Shown piece by piece: positions 46,511 to 58,500 of a stretch of 64,000 nt of DNA. Position 1 is the first letter of the stretch. The number at the start of each line of letters is the position of its first letter. The position numbers were made by a program, and so were the translations under genes. The notes under the pieces are model-generated. The model was given only the letters and a program-made list of their open reading frames with translations, was not told where the DNA came from and searched no databases. Source of the DNA: Pithys albifrons albifrons (Eukaryota > Chordata > Aves > Passeriformes > Thamnophilidae). The stretch is taken from NCBI RefSeq assembly GCF_047495875.1, contig NC_092463.1, positions 20,821,224-20,885,223 of the forward strand, given 5' to 3'.

Positions 46511-49427
46511 TTAATCACAGCAAGTCTCAACCTCTACTCTACACCTTGATCACCCTGTAGTAGGATTTTTACCTGTTTCATCAGACTTGGAACTCAGTCT
46601 GCAGTCAATCTGTAATAGTGTTTCATGTCTTCTTCCAATATATCATTTTGTCATCAAAGCCTGACATGTCTTGAAGAGACAGATCCCTGGCTGAACCAGT
46701 AGGAGAAATCTACATCATGATACCCTCACAGAAAAATCTTAAGACCTTTACTGATTTGGATAAAACTATTTTTAATCCTGCCATCAAGGGACACTAAAAA
46801 ACAAAAAGAATTTCCCTCAAAATACTTTCTGGAGAAATGTGTACACATGCCTGGTTGGAATGCTCTCTCTGCCCTGGGGAGGGTGAAGCAAACACAAGCT
46901 ATGGATTGATATCAGACAGGGTAAAAAATGTATGTCAGATTTCAGGCAGATTGTATTTTCCTGTCTTTTTTAATCTCTGTTGGGAGAAAGAATGGAGATT
47001 TATGCCTGAATTGTTTGCTTTTCTCCTTGTCATTACCCGTATAACTGTTCAAACTCTTCCCGTCTTAATCTGAGGTGACTTACAGAGGTTCCCTATCAAA
47101 CAGAGACACTTTACAACACTATATTAGATTATACACTTTGTCAGAAAATTGGCACTTTAGATACTAAACGATAGCCTGTGGTCTGGAACCATGCTATCAT
47201 TCTTGCTCTAAGATCCTGTCAGAAACTATAAATCAAGCAGGATTTGGCCCTGGAGTTGTATGAAAGGGAAGGCTGTAGGAGACAGGAGGATGCTGCCTCA
47301 ACTCACAGGACTTATTTAGGAGAAAATTCTCTTCAATCTGAACCAGGACAGGCCTATCATCTCACCACAGGCTGTCTATTTTAACTTACAAATTACAGAA
47401 TGAGCAGCAGCATTAGGTTGCCGCCTCATGCTCTTCCCTGAAGACTGTATCTTATCTTGAGTGTCTCCATCTACAGGAACCGCATGTCCTATTGTGGTGC
47501 TGTGCCATCCAAGCTATAAGAACTGCTGTCCAAGTGTGCACCAACTTTGAAATGCTCTCACTGCAGTTCATCTCCACAAGGCAGTAAGTCACTGCTTTGA
47601 GAAGCTGAGACAGCATTGCTCAGAAATAGCACCTGAGCTACTGCATAAAAAGGAGGATGCAGTTAGCCAGATCACCACCCTGCCACATTTCCATATGCAT
47701 TTTAACCCCAAGGAGAACTGAGGAGTCCTTGGACTGCAGCCCCTTGCTAGCCTCTCCTGAGGAGATTGAGGAAGTCCTTTGACACTCCATGTAACTATGA
47801 GAAAGACTCAGAAAACTGACAAAAGAATGGTGCTCAAATGCAATGTTTTGGGGATCTGTAAACGCTACTTTCATTCAGCAGTGAATATCCCACAGCAATT
47901 GAGATAACTCTAAGGATGAACATAATTTGATCTGGCAGCCTGAACAGAAGGAGAACTAAATGCTGTCTTCACATCTCCAGGTATGTTTACTTCAGAGACA
48001 AGTAACTGTACTATATACAAAGTTCTTTGCTATCCTTAAGAAAGGACATATCCTATTTCAAAGTAATTATTAGCCCTGCATGGTGCATTGGTTTCAAGCA
48101 GACAAGGTGTGTGCAAAGCACATGAATGATCACTGAAAACCCAGCACTCCTGAGCTGTGCAAGGACTCAAAGCATCAGTGGCTTTGCTGCAGCCTCAATG
48201 CTGCAGGATGTAAGTGAGGCTATTTTTGTGTGCAAAATGAAGGCAGAAAAAACACAAGGCAATTTGCAGAAACACACAAGTCCTTCTTCTGTGTTTATGA
48301 CAAAAAAGGAACACTTTCTTCAAGTGTAAATCAAGTTGATTTGAGTAAAAAAGACCTTGTAGAAAAGGGGAAGCAGGGTGTTAAAACTCCTTGGTTTGGG
48401 GCAGTTGCTGTGTATCCCTTTCTTCTTGTATTTGAGAAGCAGTGTGGGGTAGCAGTGGAATGACACGATGACAGTAAAGACATTTTCCCAGCCCACAAGT
48501 GGATGCATTTGGGCTGTACGCCTCGGGGTCCAGCCCACAGGGATGTGCAGTGGGCGGTTGCCCTTTGCAAAGGCGGCTGCTCCTCGCCTGACAGCCCCTG
48601 TCAGCGTGGATTCACAGAGCAGCAACAGAGGTAAAGATGGCACTGAGCCTCCTGCTCGGAGTCTCCTTTAAGAACTTCCCTGCCGGCCCGAAGGGAAAGC
48701 CGCTGCCAGCAGCGGCAGCAGCACCTGGCCCGCAAACGTATAGTGACAGTGCTCTCTGGTGGCAGCTGGAATCTTCACCCACCTCCTCAGCCTGCAGAAG
48801 GGAGGATGTACTGGATTCCTGGCCACTCTTTTCTGTGTGAGTACGAGATGATGAAGTCTAAGAGCAAAAACAAATATACAGACATGCACAGATATGGATT
48901 TTAAAACCTGTGGAAGTGTTGGGCAGAAAAAAACCCCAAAATTCTCAGCGCAGCAACAGTGCTTATTTTTAAAAGGTTTGTGCAAAACAGGCTTTTCTGC
49001 TCTGTCACACAGGCACTTACTTTTTTTTCTTCTTTTTCTTTTTATGTAAATGAATGCCATAAGCCAAAAAGATATACTTTCTCTTCTCCAAGTGAGTGCC
49101 CATATACCAGTTTCACCGGCATGAAAACTCTTGGTATAGCATATAAAAGTCGCTCCCATAAGGCCTGTAATCCGCAGATCTCCGGACACTTTACACAGCC
49201 CTCTGATGAAGTCTAGATTACTGTAGTAAAGGAAATATTCATATAGCTGGGGCACAACTGTAGACAGGCTGAGAGACTTGCAAGTTGAAATACAGTGAGG
49301 AATACTGAATTTTGATCTCTGCCTCCTACAGCAATGACAGACTTACAAACACCAGAAGCCACAAGCCACACTTATATTTTCTTCCAACTGTCTCACCAAC
49401 TACAGGCCATGAAGGGTTTATCAATAC
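46511..49427. other. Non-coding stretch with a GC-richer patch at 48.5-48.8 kb
   Basis: Mostly featureless. About 48480-48830 is richer in G, C and CpG ('gcggttgccc', 'ctgccggcccgaaggg', 'gcagcggcagcagc') and could be a small promoter, first exon or old LTR. A 195-codon minus frame at 48668-49255 opens with GTG and matches nothing I know. I cannot support a gene. Confidence 0.45.
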
Positions 49428-49690
49428 AGGATCACAAAACGGTTGAAGTTGGAAGGGACTTCTGGAGGTCATGTAACTCAACATCTCCGCTCAAGTATGG
49501 CCACCTAGAGCTGGTTGCCCAGGACTGTTTCCAAATCTTTTTTTTTATATCTCCAAAGACTGAGAATCCACAACCTCTCTGTGCATTCTCTGTTAGTGCT
49601 TCATCACCCTCGTGGTAAAAAAGTACTTCCTGATTTTCAGATGAAACCTGAAGAGAGTTGGCCAACAGTCTGTTCATTGTGAGAGGGGTA
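49428..49690 (-). mobile_element. CR1 LINE 3'-region fragment
   Basis: On the + strand it starts 'ggatcacaaaacggttgaag', then 'ttggaagggacttctggag', 'gtcatgtaactcaac' and, further on, 'tggtaaaaaagtacttcctg'. This is the reversed 3' end of a CR1 subfamily different from the one at 5381. The minus-strand frame is decayed. Confidence 0.8.
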
Positions 49691-51158
49691 GTATGTTTTG
49701 GGGTGTTTTTCATTTATATATGAGAAAGGCAAACAAGAAGACTTTTAAACAGCTGAATGAAAGCTTTCCTTGCCAGTAAGGCATGGTTTCTGATATATTA
49801 ATAATCATAGCTATGTATTTTCATTTCTCATTGTTCACTGTGGCATCTCTGCCAGGGCTTTGCTGGCAGATCTGAGCTTGCACTGACTATGTACTGAATC
49901 AAGCCAAGGCAAGCTGGACCATAAGCAGAAGCTGCACATATATATGCTCAACACAACCTCATCAAACATAATACTGCCAAAGGAATGTGATGACATGATA
50001 TTGCTGGTTTGGAGGGGAGGCAGGCAGCACCTGTCATAAGACTTCAGTGTATAGAGAATTAGACATTTTAAAATTAAGAAATTTCTGATAGGACACAACC
50101 AACAATTCTTGAACTCAGATGAAGCCATGAGACAAGCAATAGCCATCATGCAAATTCACATACCTGTAAAAAATGCAGACCTTACTCTCACCTGTGAGAG
50201 ACTGAAACAAGCCAGCTGGAGAGATAAAAAAATTAAGAATAATAATCTAAATACCCAGAGTCAGTTCAGACTTAAGCTGCGCCACAGCACCTGAGTCTCA
50301 CTAGCTGTTCCGATACAGGCTCTCAGCTCAGGGCTGAGAGTTAAGCAGGATAGCTTAACTTACCTCACAGTCAAAAAGACTTAAGTTACATCAAAAATTT
50401 TTATGCTTCTTGTAGGCTAAAAGAGAACCTAGTCCTAACCTTAGCATACATGTGGGGTTTTTTTTCCACATCAGGTCAGTGACATTCCCACTGAACTCTC
50501 TGAAGTGGATCTAATTAAGCCAGGTAATCCAGCCCTTTTGTATTAGCTGGATGTCCTTTTTCACAAAATACACACAGTTCTTCAAGCATTTGTGTGGTTT
50601 GCTTTGAATACTCAACATTAAAAATTAAACATTTCACACTGATTTCTTTTAAATAAGTCATAAAAAAATCCACAGCCAATGCGTGAGCAATCAGAGGAAA
50701 GCAGAACAGAAGAAAATTGCATTAAAAGATATCTGTCAGAAACTGTTCACTTGTTTTCACATTGATGTCTCTGGTATCAACGTGGGAGAGCTGGGGCAGG
50801 AAGGAATAACACCACACAGAAGAGATATCCTTGACTAACTCCTTGATCCCCAGAAGCAGATATCAGAAACACTTCATGCTGTAAGATTCACAGCAGGTTT
50901 TACTGTTGCTATGGTTATTCAAAATCTTCTTTTCAACAGGAGAGAAATAAATTCTCTAGGTCTCCTCAATACATAGCAACACAGCCATCTCACTGTCAGG
51001 CTCTCCACATGGGGGTAGGCTTCAACAGCAACACCCTAAATCTAAACAGCAAAGATCAAATTAAGGTCATTTAAATATTGAAGAGGAATGAAAAGCAACA
51101 ACTACTTAATATAGAAGATGGAGAAGGTGTGAGAACAAAAGAAAAAGTGGGAAGAAGG
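49691..51158. other. Non-coding stretch
   Basis: No gene or recognisable element. AT-rich with short frames only. Confidence 0.6.
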
Positions 51159-51302
51159 CAGGAGGGGAGGGGAGGGGAGGGGAGGGGAGGGGAGGGGAGG
51201 GGAGGGGAGGGGAGGGGAGGGGAGGGGAGGGGAGGGGAGGGGAGGGGAGGGGAGGGGAGGGGAGGGGAGGGGAGGGGAGGGGAGGGGAGGGGAGGGAGGA
51301 AG
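51159..51302. repeat. (GGGGA)n tandem array
   Basis: About 26 near-perfect GGGGA pentamers, an unbroken purine strand of roughly 140 bp ending in GGAGGAAGGAAAAG. Runs of four G separated by single A residues fit the G-quadruplex pattern on the + strand, and the all-purine strand could form triplex DNA. It makes spurious long frames on both strands. Confidence 0.97.
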
Positions 51303-51485
51303 GAAAAGTTCTTCCTTATTTGTACTCTAAAACTACCCTCTTTCTGTTTGAAGGCAGTATCCCTTGTCCTATCACTATACACCTTTGTAATGATGCTGGA
51401 CAGTTCTGTTTATTATTCCCTAACTAGCACTTCAGCATGAAAACATGGAGTGACTTGGATGCTACCATTTAAATACAGATTATAT

Positions 51486-51725
51486 CATATAATGAAGAAG
51501 CTGAGTCAGGGGAGTTTTAGGTTAGATACCAAGAAAAAGGGTTTTTTCCCAGAAGGTGCTTGAGCACTGGAACAGGCTTCCCAGGGAAGTAGTCACAGCA
51601 CAAAGCCTGTCTGAGTTCAAGAAGTGTTTGGAAATGCTCTCAGAGACATGGTGTGATTCTTGGGGGGATCCTAAGCAGGTCCAGGAGTTGCATTCAATCC
51701 TGATGAGTCCTTTTCAGCTCATCAT
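51486..51725 (+). mobile_element. CR1 LINE 3' fragment, ORF2 C-terminus
   Basis: A + strand frame from about 51556 reads LEHWNRLPREVVTAQSLSEF, the C-terminal motif of CR1 ORF2. It is preceded by 'ttttaggttagataccaag' and followed by the CR1 3' region 'gatcctaagcaggtccagg'. It is 5'-truncated and inactive. Confidence 0.8.
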
Positions 51726-51949
51726 GTTCTTTGTCAAGGAAGGATTCAACTCAAACAGGTCTCTGGTGACAGAGAACTTCCCCAGTTGTCTTCACTTCAG
51801 CATACCATGGTCAGGGGACTGTGTTGTGCAGTGTTTTCATCTTCTACAGTTTAGGCTCAACTCCCAAATCAGGGATGCATTCAATGGTCTTGTTCAGACT
51901 TCGTAAGAGTTTATCACTAGTAGGGACGCATTCTCTGCTTTCCTCTTTC
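51726..51949. other. Spacer between CR1 fragments
   Basis: Short unassigned sequence between oppositely oriented LINE remnants. Confidence 0.4.
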
Positions 51950-52560
51950 TAATCAGCAATTTTCTGCTTATTCATCCGAGGTCACATTAGCTTTCAGCAA
52001 CAGCATCAAACTGAGAGCTCTTGTTCAGTCAATTATCCACCCCGACTTCCAACTCCTTTCAGGGTCACTGTTTCCCTGGAAGCAAGGACCCATTCTGTAT
52101 GTGTAGTCCATCGTCCTTGTTCCCAAACAAACAACCTTGCATTTTGCTACATTAACATTTGTGCTGGTTAAACAAGACCTACTTTCCAAATGAACTAGAT
52201 TGATCTGCCAAACTGATCCAACTTTAGCACTGTTTACTCTTACTAATGCTGTATCCTCTGCAAATTTTTCAGGCACTGATTTTGTCATTTCTGAACAATT
52301 TAAAAAACTGCTGCATTGTGTTAGACTGAAAAAGATCTCCACGGCACTTTGCTGGAAATACCCTCTGTGGATGATGATTTCTCATTTACAATTCCTTTCT
52401 TGAAATCCATCACTATGCACTACATTAATTTTGCATGGTTTTAATTTTTTAATTGGAATGTCATGTGGTATGAAGTCAAATGCTTTTGAGAAATGCAGGT
52501 AGATGTCAGCACAGCTCCTTTTATCAGCCTACCTTGACAAAAACAAAGTTGTGTTTGCTT
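51950..52560 (-). mobile_element. Ancient CR1/L3-like LINE remnant
   Basis: Read on the + strand, phrases typical of the reversed RT-domain region of old CR1-type LINEs appear in order: 'aatgctgtatcctctgcaaa', 'aagatctccacggcacttt', 'gatgatgatttctcattta' and 'aatgtcatgtggtatgaag' with 'tcaaatgcttttgagaaatg'. It is highly diverged with many stops, so much older than the other CR1 pieces. Confidence 0.6.
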
Positions 52561-55500
52561 AAGCAGATCTGTTCTCCATAAAGTGAGATGTGCACAGCTG
52601 CTGCATAAGACTCTGGGCTGAAAAAAAAAAGTGCTGCATTTGGATTCTTAAGGAGCAATGAGGAACTGTGGAAGCACCATTTTAAATGGGAAGCAGACTA
52701 GTTGCATCTTCTTACTGTCAAGCCCAAAGGTTTTCAGTTGCTCTTCACTGCATTTGTCTGTAATATATACTATGTTAAAATTCAAAGTGTATGTGGAGAA
52801 AGGACTCATTTGGGCATCTCTCAGGACTTCAAGCCACTAACACCTACTCTGTGGTATAAGGAAAAGAACTGAACAGCACATTTTCTTACTTCCTCCTCAT
52901 TCTGGTTCACTAGGTCATATCTATCATCTCTAAGGAGACCTTGTGGACAAGTCTATCTCAGTTTTTATCTCTGTGTATAGAACATGTCCTGAAAGGTGCA
53001 TAGAAGGTATCTTGTCTTGATGACACCTGATGAGGAATCTAGAAGACAGTTTCAGCTTAAGAGTGTAACTGAATTATTGTGTGAGAAACACAGAGGCAGG
53101 AGCTTTGCTGATAAATTGATCTCTGAAACTCTAAAAAACACTCTCATCTATTTCTGCATCACTTTCTAGAAGAACATGCAGATTACACAACAGCTGCATT
53201 ACAGTCTGAACCTCTCAAAGAAGTCCTAGCAACTCAAAGAGTATTTACTTGAGATGGGGTGACAGGAACAGTCCAAGCTAAAAAGGTGGTATCCTCTTCC
53301 TTCTCAATCCCCTCCATCCATATATACTTAAAAGCAGTGCTTTTTGGACTCACAAAATGATTCAGTTTTCAAGACTGTGAGACAACTAACCTACAGCAAA
53401 GTGTCAGGAAGTTGGATTACCTCCATAAAGCACTGGACAGAGGAAAAGATGGGGCATTAGGACAGAGAATGTGAAGGGGAAGAGAGAAACAGAAGAGTAG
53501 GGAAGGGGAGAGAGACATTTTCCTCCACTGTCAATTACTTCTGAAAGAACAATGTAAGCTGTGTTGGTTTGGCCTTGTTCCCTGAACAGTATGGTGAGTG
53601 CCAAAAAACAAAAGAAAGTCACTTTTCCCTCTATCTTTCATAACCTTGCAAAGAAAGTTCTGCCCACCAATTTGGGGCAAATTCAGTCCTCTCTTGAGCA
53701 CAAGAAGGTAGTTGTGGTAATTCAATAGGCACTCATGTTCCTCACTGTACTGAATCATTGCTTGAGAGCAGTGCAAGGAGCTTGGAGATGGCAGAGCTGC
53801 TATGTTTTTTCACAGTTTATGCAGAAAAGAAACTGATCATCAGTGTGCTTTGTTTTTAAAGAGACATATGACCAACAGTTACTACATTCTGTCACAGCCT
53901 TGATACTACACCTTTGTCTCTGAAATTCCTTGCCTTATAATTGGATAATAATTTTCTCTCAGTTTTTGAGTATCAGTAAAGAGTAAGTTAAAAAGTAGCC
54001 ATATATAAATTTATTTTAGCGAGAGGCTGATCATTAAAAGTAAATCAATTTCTATTTCTTCCGTACACAGGGAGTCAGATCCTCTGTCACTTTGCAGATG
54101 CTGCTGGTGGACTATAGTTTGCAATATAACTTGGAATTATTTCTCTGCAATTGCTAGGCAGTCTATGGAATACCAAGGACTGAAGGCAGCAATGAGTACA
54201 TAAGAATTTGCAAAAAATTATCTTTTCAACTATAATTTAAAGGTACTGTTTCTTAAATACCAGATTTCTTCAGATGCTTAGCACAATGACAAATTCCCTT
54301 TTACTTTCAAGGAATATGCATATTCCTTTACCCCAAAGTCAACATAAAATAAATTGGTAAAAATCACTAAATTATCTGGACACAGAAATTAATTTGTTGC
54401 TAGGGTCTGGTTATGAATCCCCAGCTCACAGTATTGAATACCTTAGATTCAATACCATGTGCTCCTACATGATATCAATAACCAAAGGACCCACATGAGA
54501 ACTACAGTGCTTTTCTTGATAAACAATATCGTACCAGTTAGTTTGAATCTTTCTGCGTGATTTACTATGTGAAATTACAGTTACCCTTATTCAATGCCTT
54601 TGAAATAAACATAGTCACAGTCACCATATAAAAGATATCTTTGGGGGGCATTGTACATAAACTTGAAGCAGATAAAAAACATGTTGATCTAGTACTGGAA
54701 GTCACTCCTTCTAAATTTGATACCAGACCTGACTTTGATTTGCTGTAGCTCTCTTGGATATAATAGCAGTCTTATGCTCTCAAGCTCATGATGCTATTAA
54801 CTCATTTAATGCAGAGTTACTAACTTTTAAGAATTCTTAATAGCTCTCTATGGTCTTTTTTGTCACCTCTTAAAGCCAAGGTCTCTCTGGACATTCCAAG
54901 TAATTTATGGATGGGTAATGAAACTTAATAATTTCAGCTGTCTTCTTTTACTCTCCTCATGTTTCAAAGCAGTGAGATGCATTCCCATCTTACGTGGATA
55001 TCAACATGTCTTGCTTGTCTTATGATGGGTTCCTGCTATTGTTTTTGAACTACTGCACAAATAAGATGTGGATTTGAAACAAACTTTTTTAACATCCTAC
55101 AATATCGCATTTAAGAGGACAGAAGTGGAGGATACATTTAACATTGCATAATTCACTAAGATGGAGCCCTGAACCACTGCACATGCCTGTATTAGTGAAC
55201 TGTAAAAGTTTTCAATTCTCTTTAGAAGCTTTCAACTCTCTGCTAACATTGTGTTAATGTAGCTACAATCATTATTTGTCAAAAGCTGCTTCTGTAGTTC
55301 CAACTACCTTTTAAAATCACAGATTCAAACACTGTTGTGTTTGCTAACCATTGATAGGACCAGCAAAATATTGCTATAAGGAAACCAGTGTTTATGGCGA
55401 CTGATCTTTAACTAGCTGCTGCATTCACTCAGTTCGGAAAGTGACTGTGCAGTAATGCTGCCCAGCAGTTCAGTGAGTTGTGAGCACCCTCATTGCTTGA

Positions 55501-58500
55501 TTTGCCATTTGGGAACTTTTGAAAATGATGATGAACACCTATGAGACTGCAAACCATGCACATTCTGAAGAACATATTCACAACAGGAAAAACTTACAGA
55601 AAAACAAACTAACAGCCTGAGGACAAAGGTAGTTGTCCAAGCTAGTCCACTATAACTATATAATGACCTGGTAAATCTGGGCCAGTGTCTCCATGATGGT
55701 CTGTTGGTCTTGTGTGCACAACTGTTTTGAAACTGGGTCATTAAAAATTCATGATCAGGGTGGGAACATTAAAGTGTTTCAAGTTGAGTTAGGACTCTCA
55801 GTCAATAAGCAGATATGTATGTCCACTGCCATTTCATTTGGTATTCTGTCCCAGTGCCCTTTCTCGAAATTTAAGCTGCCCTGAGGGACCTATAGATACT
55901 AGTAATAGAAATATCATGATTAGCACAAATTAAGTATGAGTAGAAATAAATATATGAAAGCACCAGAAGAAACACTAGAAGAAGTGTTAAAAGATTGGTC
56001 TCCATTGCTAACAAAGGATGCTGTTCCCACAAATAGAAGTGAGAAATGTGCTGTTCATGTGAAGGCCAGAAAGCCTGCACTCTGATAAGGACATAGCACA
56101 AATGAGTCCTCAGTCCCTTTGACAACAGGAAGATGCCATCGAGGTCACAGTCCATCACATATGCCATTCCTGTTCTTGTTAAACCACAAGGAAAACAGGC
56201 TATAGCTACACACATCTGTATTATTCCAGACATATTTTACAAACAAGACAAAATGGTAGGAACCTTGCCTAAGAGTTATGGAAACATGCAAGATCCAGAA
56301 TCAGAGGACAATAACTTGATTCTTAATGAGTTTAAAAGCCCAGTCTCAAAATTAACTCAGCATCATCGAACAAGAACTCCAGTATGCGATGAGCACTCAG
56401 TGGCTGGTGCATCACACCCCCCATGTGGCATAAACTGAGCTTGGGCCCACACATCCCAGTATTTGTGAAGGTGGGGGTGGAACAGTGTGAGTTGGTTAAA
56501 TCAACCTATTTAGAGTTTTTAAAGTATCAACTTCTTCTTCCACAATGTTTTATGACAGTAATTTCTGACAAGTGCAGATAAACTGCTTCTAGTACCAGTT
56601 ATGCCAATTTTCACATACATCTTTAGAACTCTTCATTGTACTATACAGATATATCCTCTAGGCCACCAGAGAATTCTTAGCACCTTTTAGGTTAGTCTTG
56701 GACATCCTAAATTTGGTGTTGGCTTCTTACAGAGAAAAATAGAACAAAACTGAGTAAGAATCGGGAAGAGAACAGATGTATAAGCAGGCCCCTGAGACTG
56801 TCCTCCCAGCTAATCCCTCAATACCTGATTGTGGTTTCAGATGTCCTGAAGCCCTTTAGATAATGACGTTCTTCTCTTCTACAGACATTTGGCAATTATC
56901 ACTATAGCTGCCTGTTTAAAAAAATAAAAATTTGAAGTAGATAAATAAGGGTTAGGATAACAAAATATATCATCCAGCCATTATCCCTTCCATGTATGCA
57001 TCCTGCTGGCATGATTCAGATTTCATTTACATGATAGATGCTTCTACTTCAGCCTAAAACAAGGCTGGTCTGCATGTCATTTCCTGTAAGGAGTCACTGA
57101 ACCTCAATTATTTATTTGAGATAAATGATGCAATAAAAATACACTTTACAGTTCAAAAGCCACGTTTGTCAACTGTACAATGCCTGACTTTCTTTTGATT
57201 CCAACCCCCATCTCCCACCCCCCTCATCACAAGACATTTGCCACAGTAAAGTAAATTATTCCAGTACCTAAGCAGCACAACATCTCTAATTTTGTTCCTT
57301 GTAAACAACCTGTCTGCCTCACCCATCAAAGCTAGTCCCCTGTTTCATCCCAACCATCCTAACAAAAGGCAACATGAGGAAGAAGAGGAGAGTAACTTGT
57401 AAATTCTGTGGCTGATACACTAGCTGAAGCTTCAGCAGCTAAAACAGGTTAAGCCTTATTTAATTGGCCAGTGTTACACCCATTTCTCTGCTATGCTGAC
57501 TGCTGAACAATCTAAGAAGGAGAAAGGAAAGGGGCGAGAAAATTTTTGTGACAGTGACACTTTCTTTACCTTTTCACTTTATCCAGCTTGATGATGAAAT
57601 AACTGAGGGCTCAGAGCTGGCTGAATTCAGCGAGAAATTAAAATAACCACAAAGCATTTACTTCTGTTATAGAGCCGTGCTCAATGAGATCAAGAGCTAT
57701 TATAATAACAAATTAAATTTGAGTCTGTCTCCTCTGTGTGCATTTTCTCAGTTTATGTATATAGGAAATGCAAAGGAAAATACCCCATGGGGTGTGGCAA
57801 AGATTAATCTATTAGTGTGTTGTATCTGAAAATGTAAGTGCTATTAAGTACTAGATTAATTATTTTAATCAACACTGTTTTCACACCATCTGCAATTCTA
57901 TGGCTATAAATGTGGCTGTGAAATAATATTCCAGGTATACAGAATCTCTCTCCAGTTCTCAATTCATACTTCATCATTAGCACAGCATCCAAACACTTAA
58001 GGTGAAGTCAGATTCAACTGCAGGATGAAACATGAAAGAAAATGCAATGCTATCACATTTTGTCTTCTGTGGGGCCCAGACAGGTATTGTCAGATTGTCA
58101 CTTGAACATATGAGAGACTTTTGATGTACATAGTCTTGATATTCTTGCGTAAGAGCCAGATTTGGAGGGGGTTGGTTAATGTAGGCTTTTTCATTTTCAT
58201 TTCCCTCAGAGGATAACTGGTGTGAAGAAAGCAATCAAGCAAACTTTAGATAGAAGACTTTCAGCTCTGAAACAATAGAGAGTCATAAACTTTATGCTTT
58301 CTATTTATAGGTCAACACTTTTAAAATAAAGAGGATTAAATTTTATTAATGACACAGTAAATAACATTTGTAACTGTAAAATGAAAAGCAGACAGTATAG
58401 AAATCAAGAGAGAGAGGGCTTAGCAAGAAATCTGATAGTGCTTGTGAAAGGAAAAGCGCTGAGTTACAAGGGAATTCCATGAAAATCTGCATTGCACGGT

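Noticed and set aside
51071..51440. Frames of 103 and 120 codons on both strands
   Set aside because: Both are produced by the (GGGGA)n array, a low-complexity artefact.
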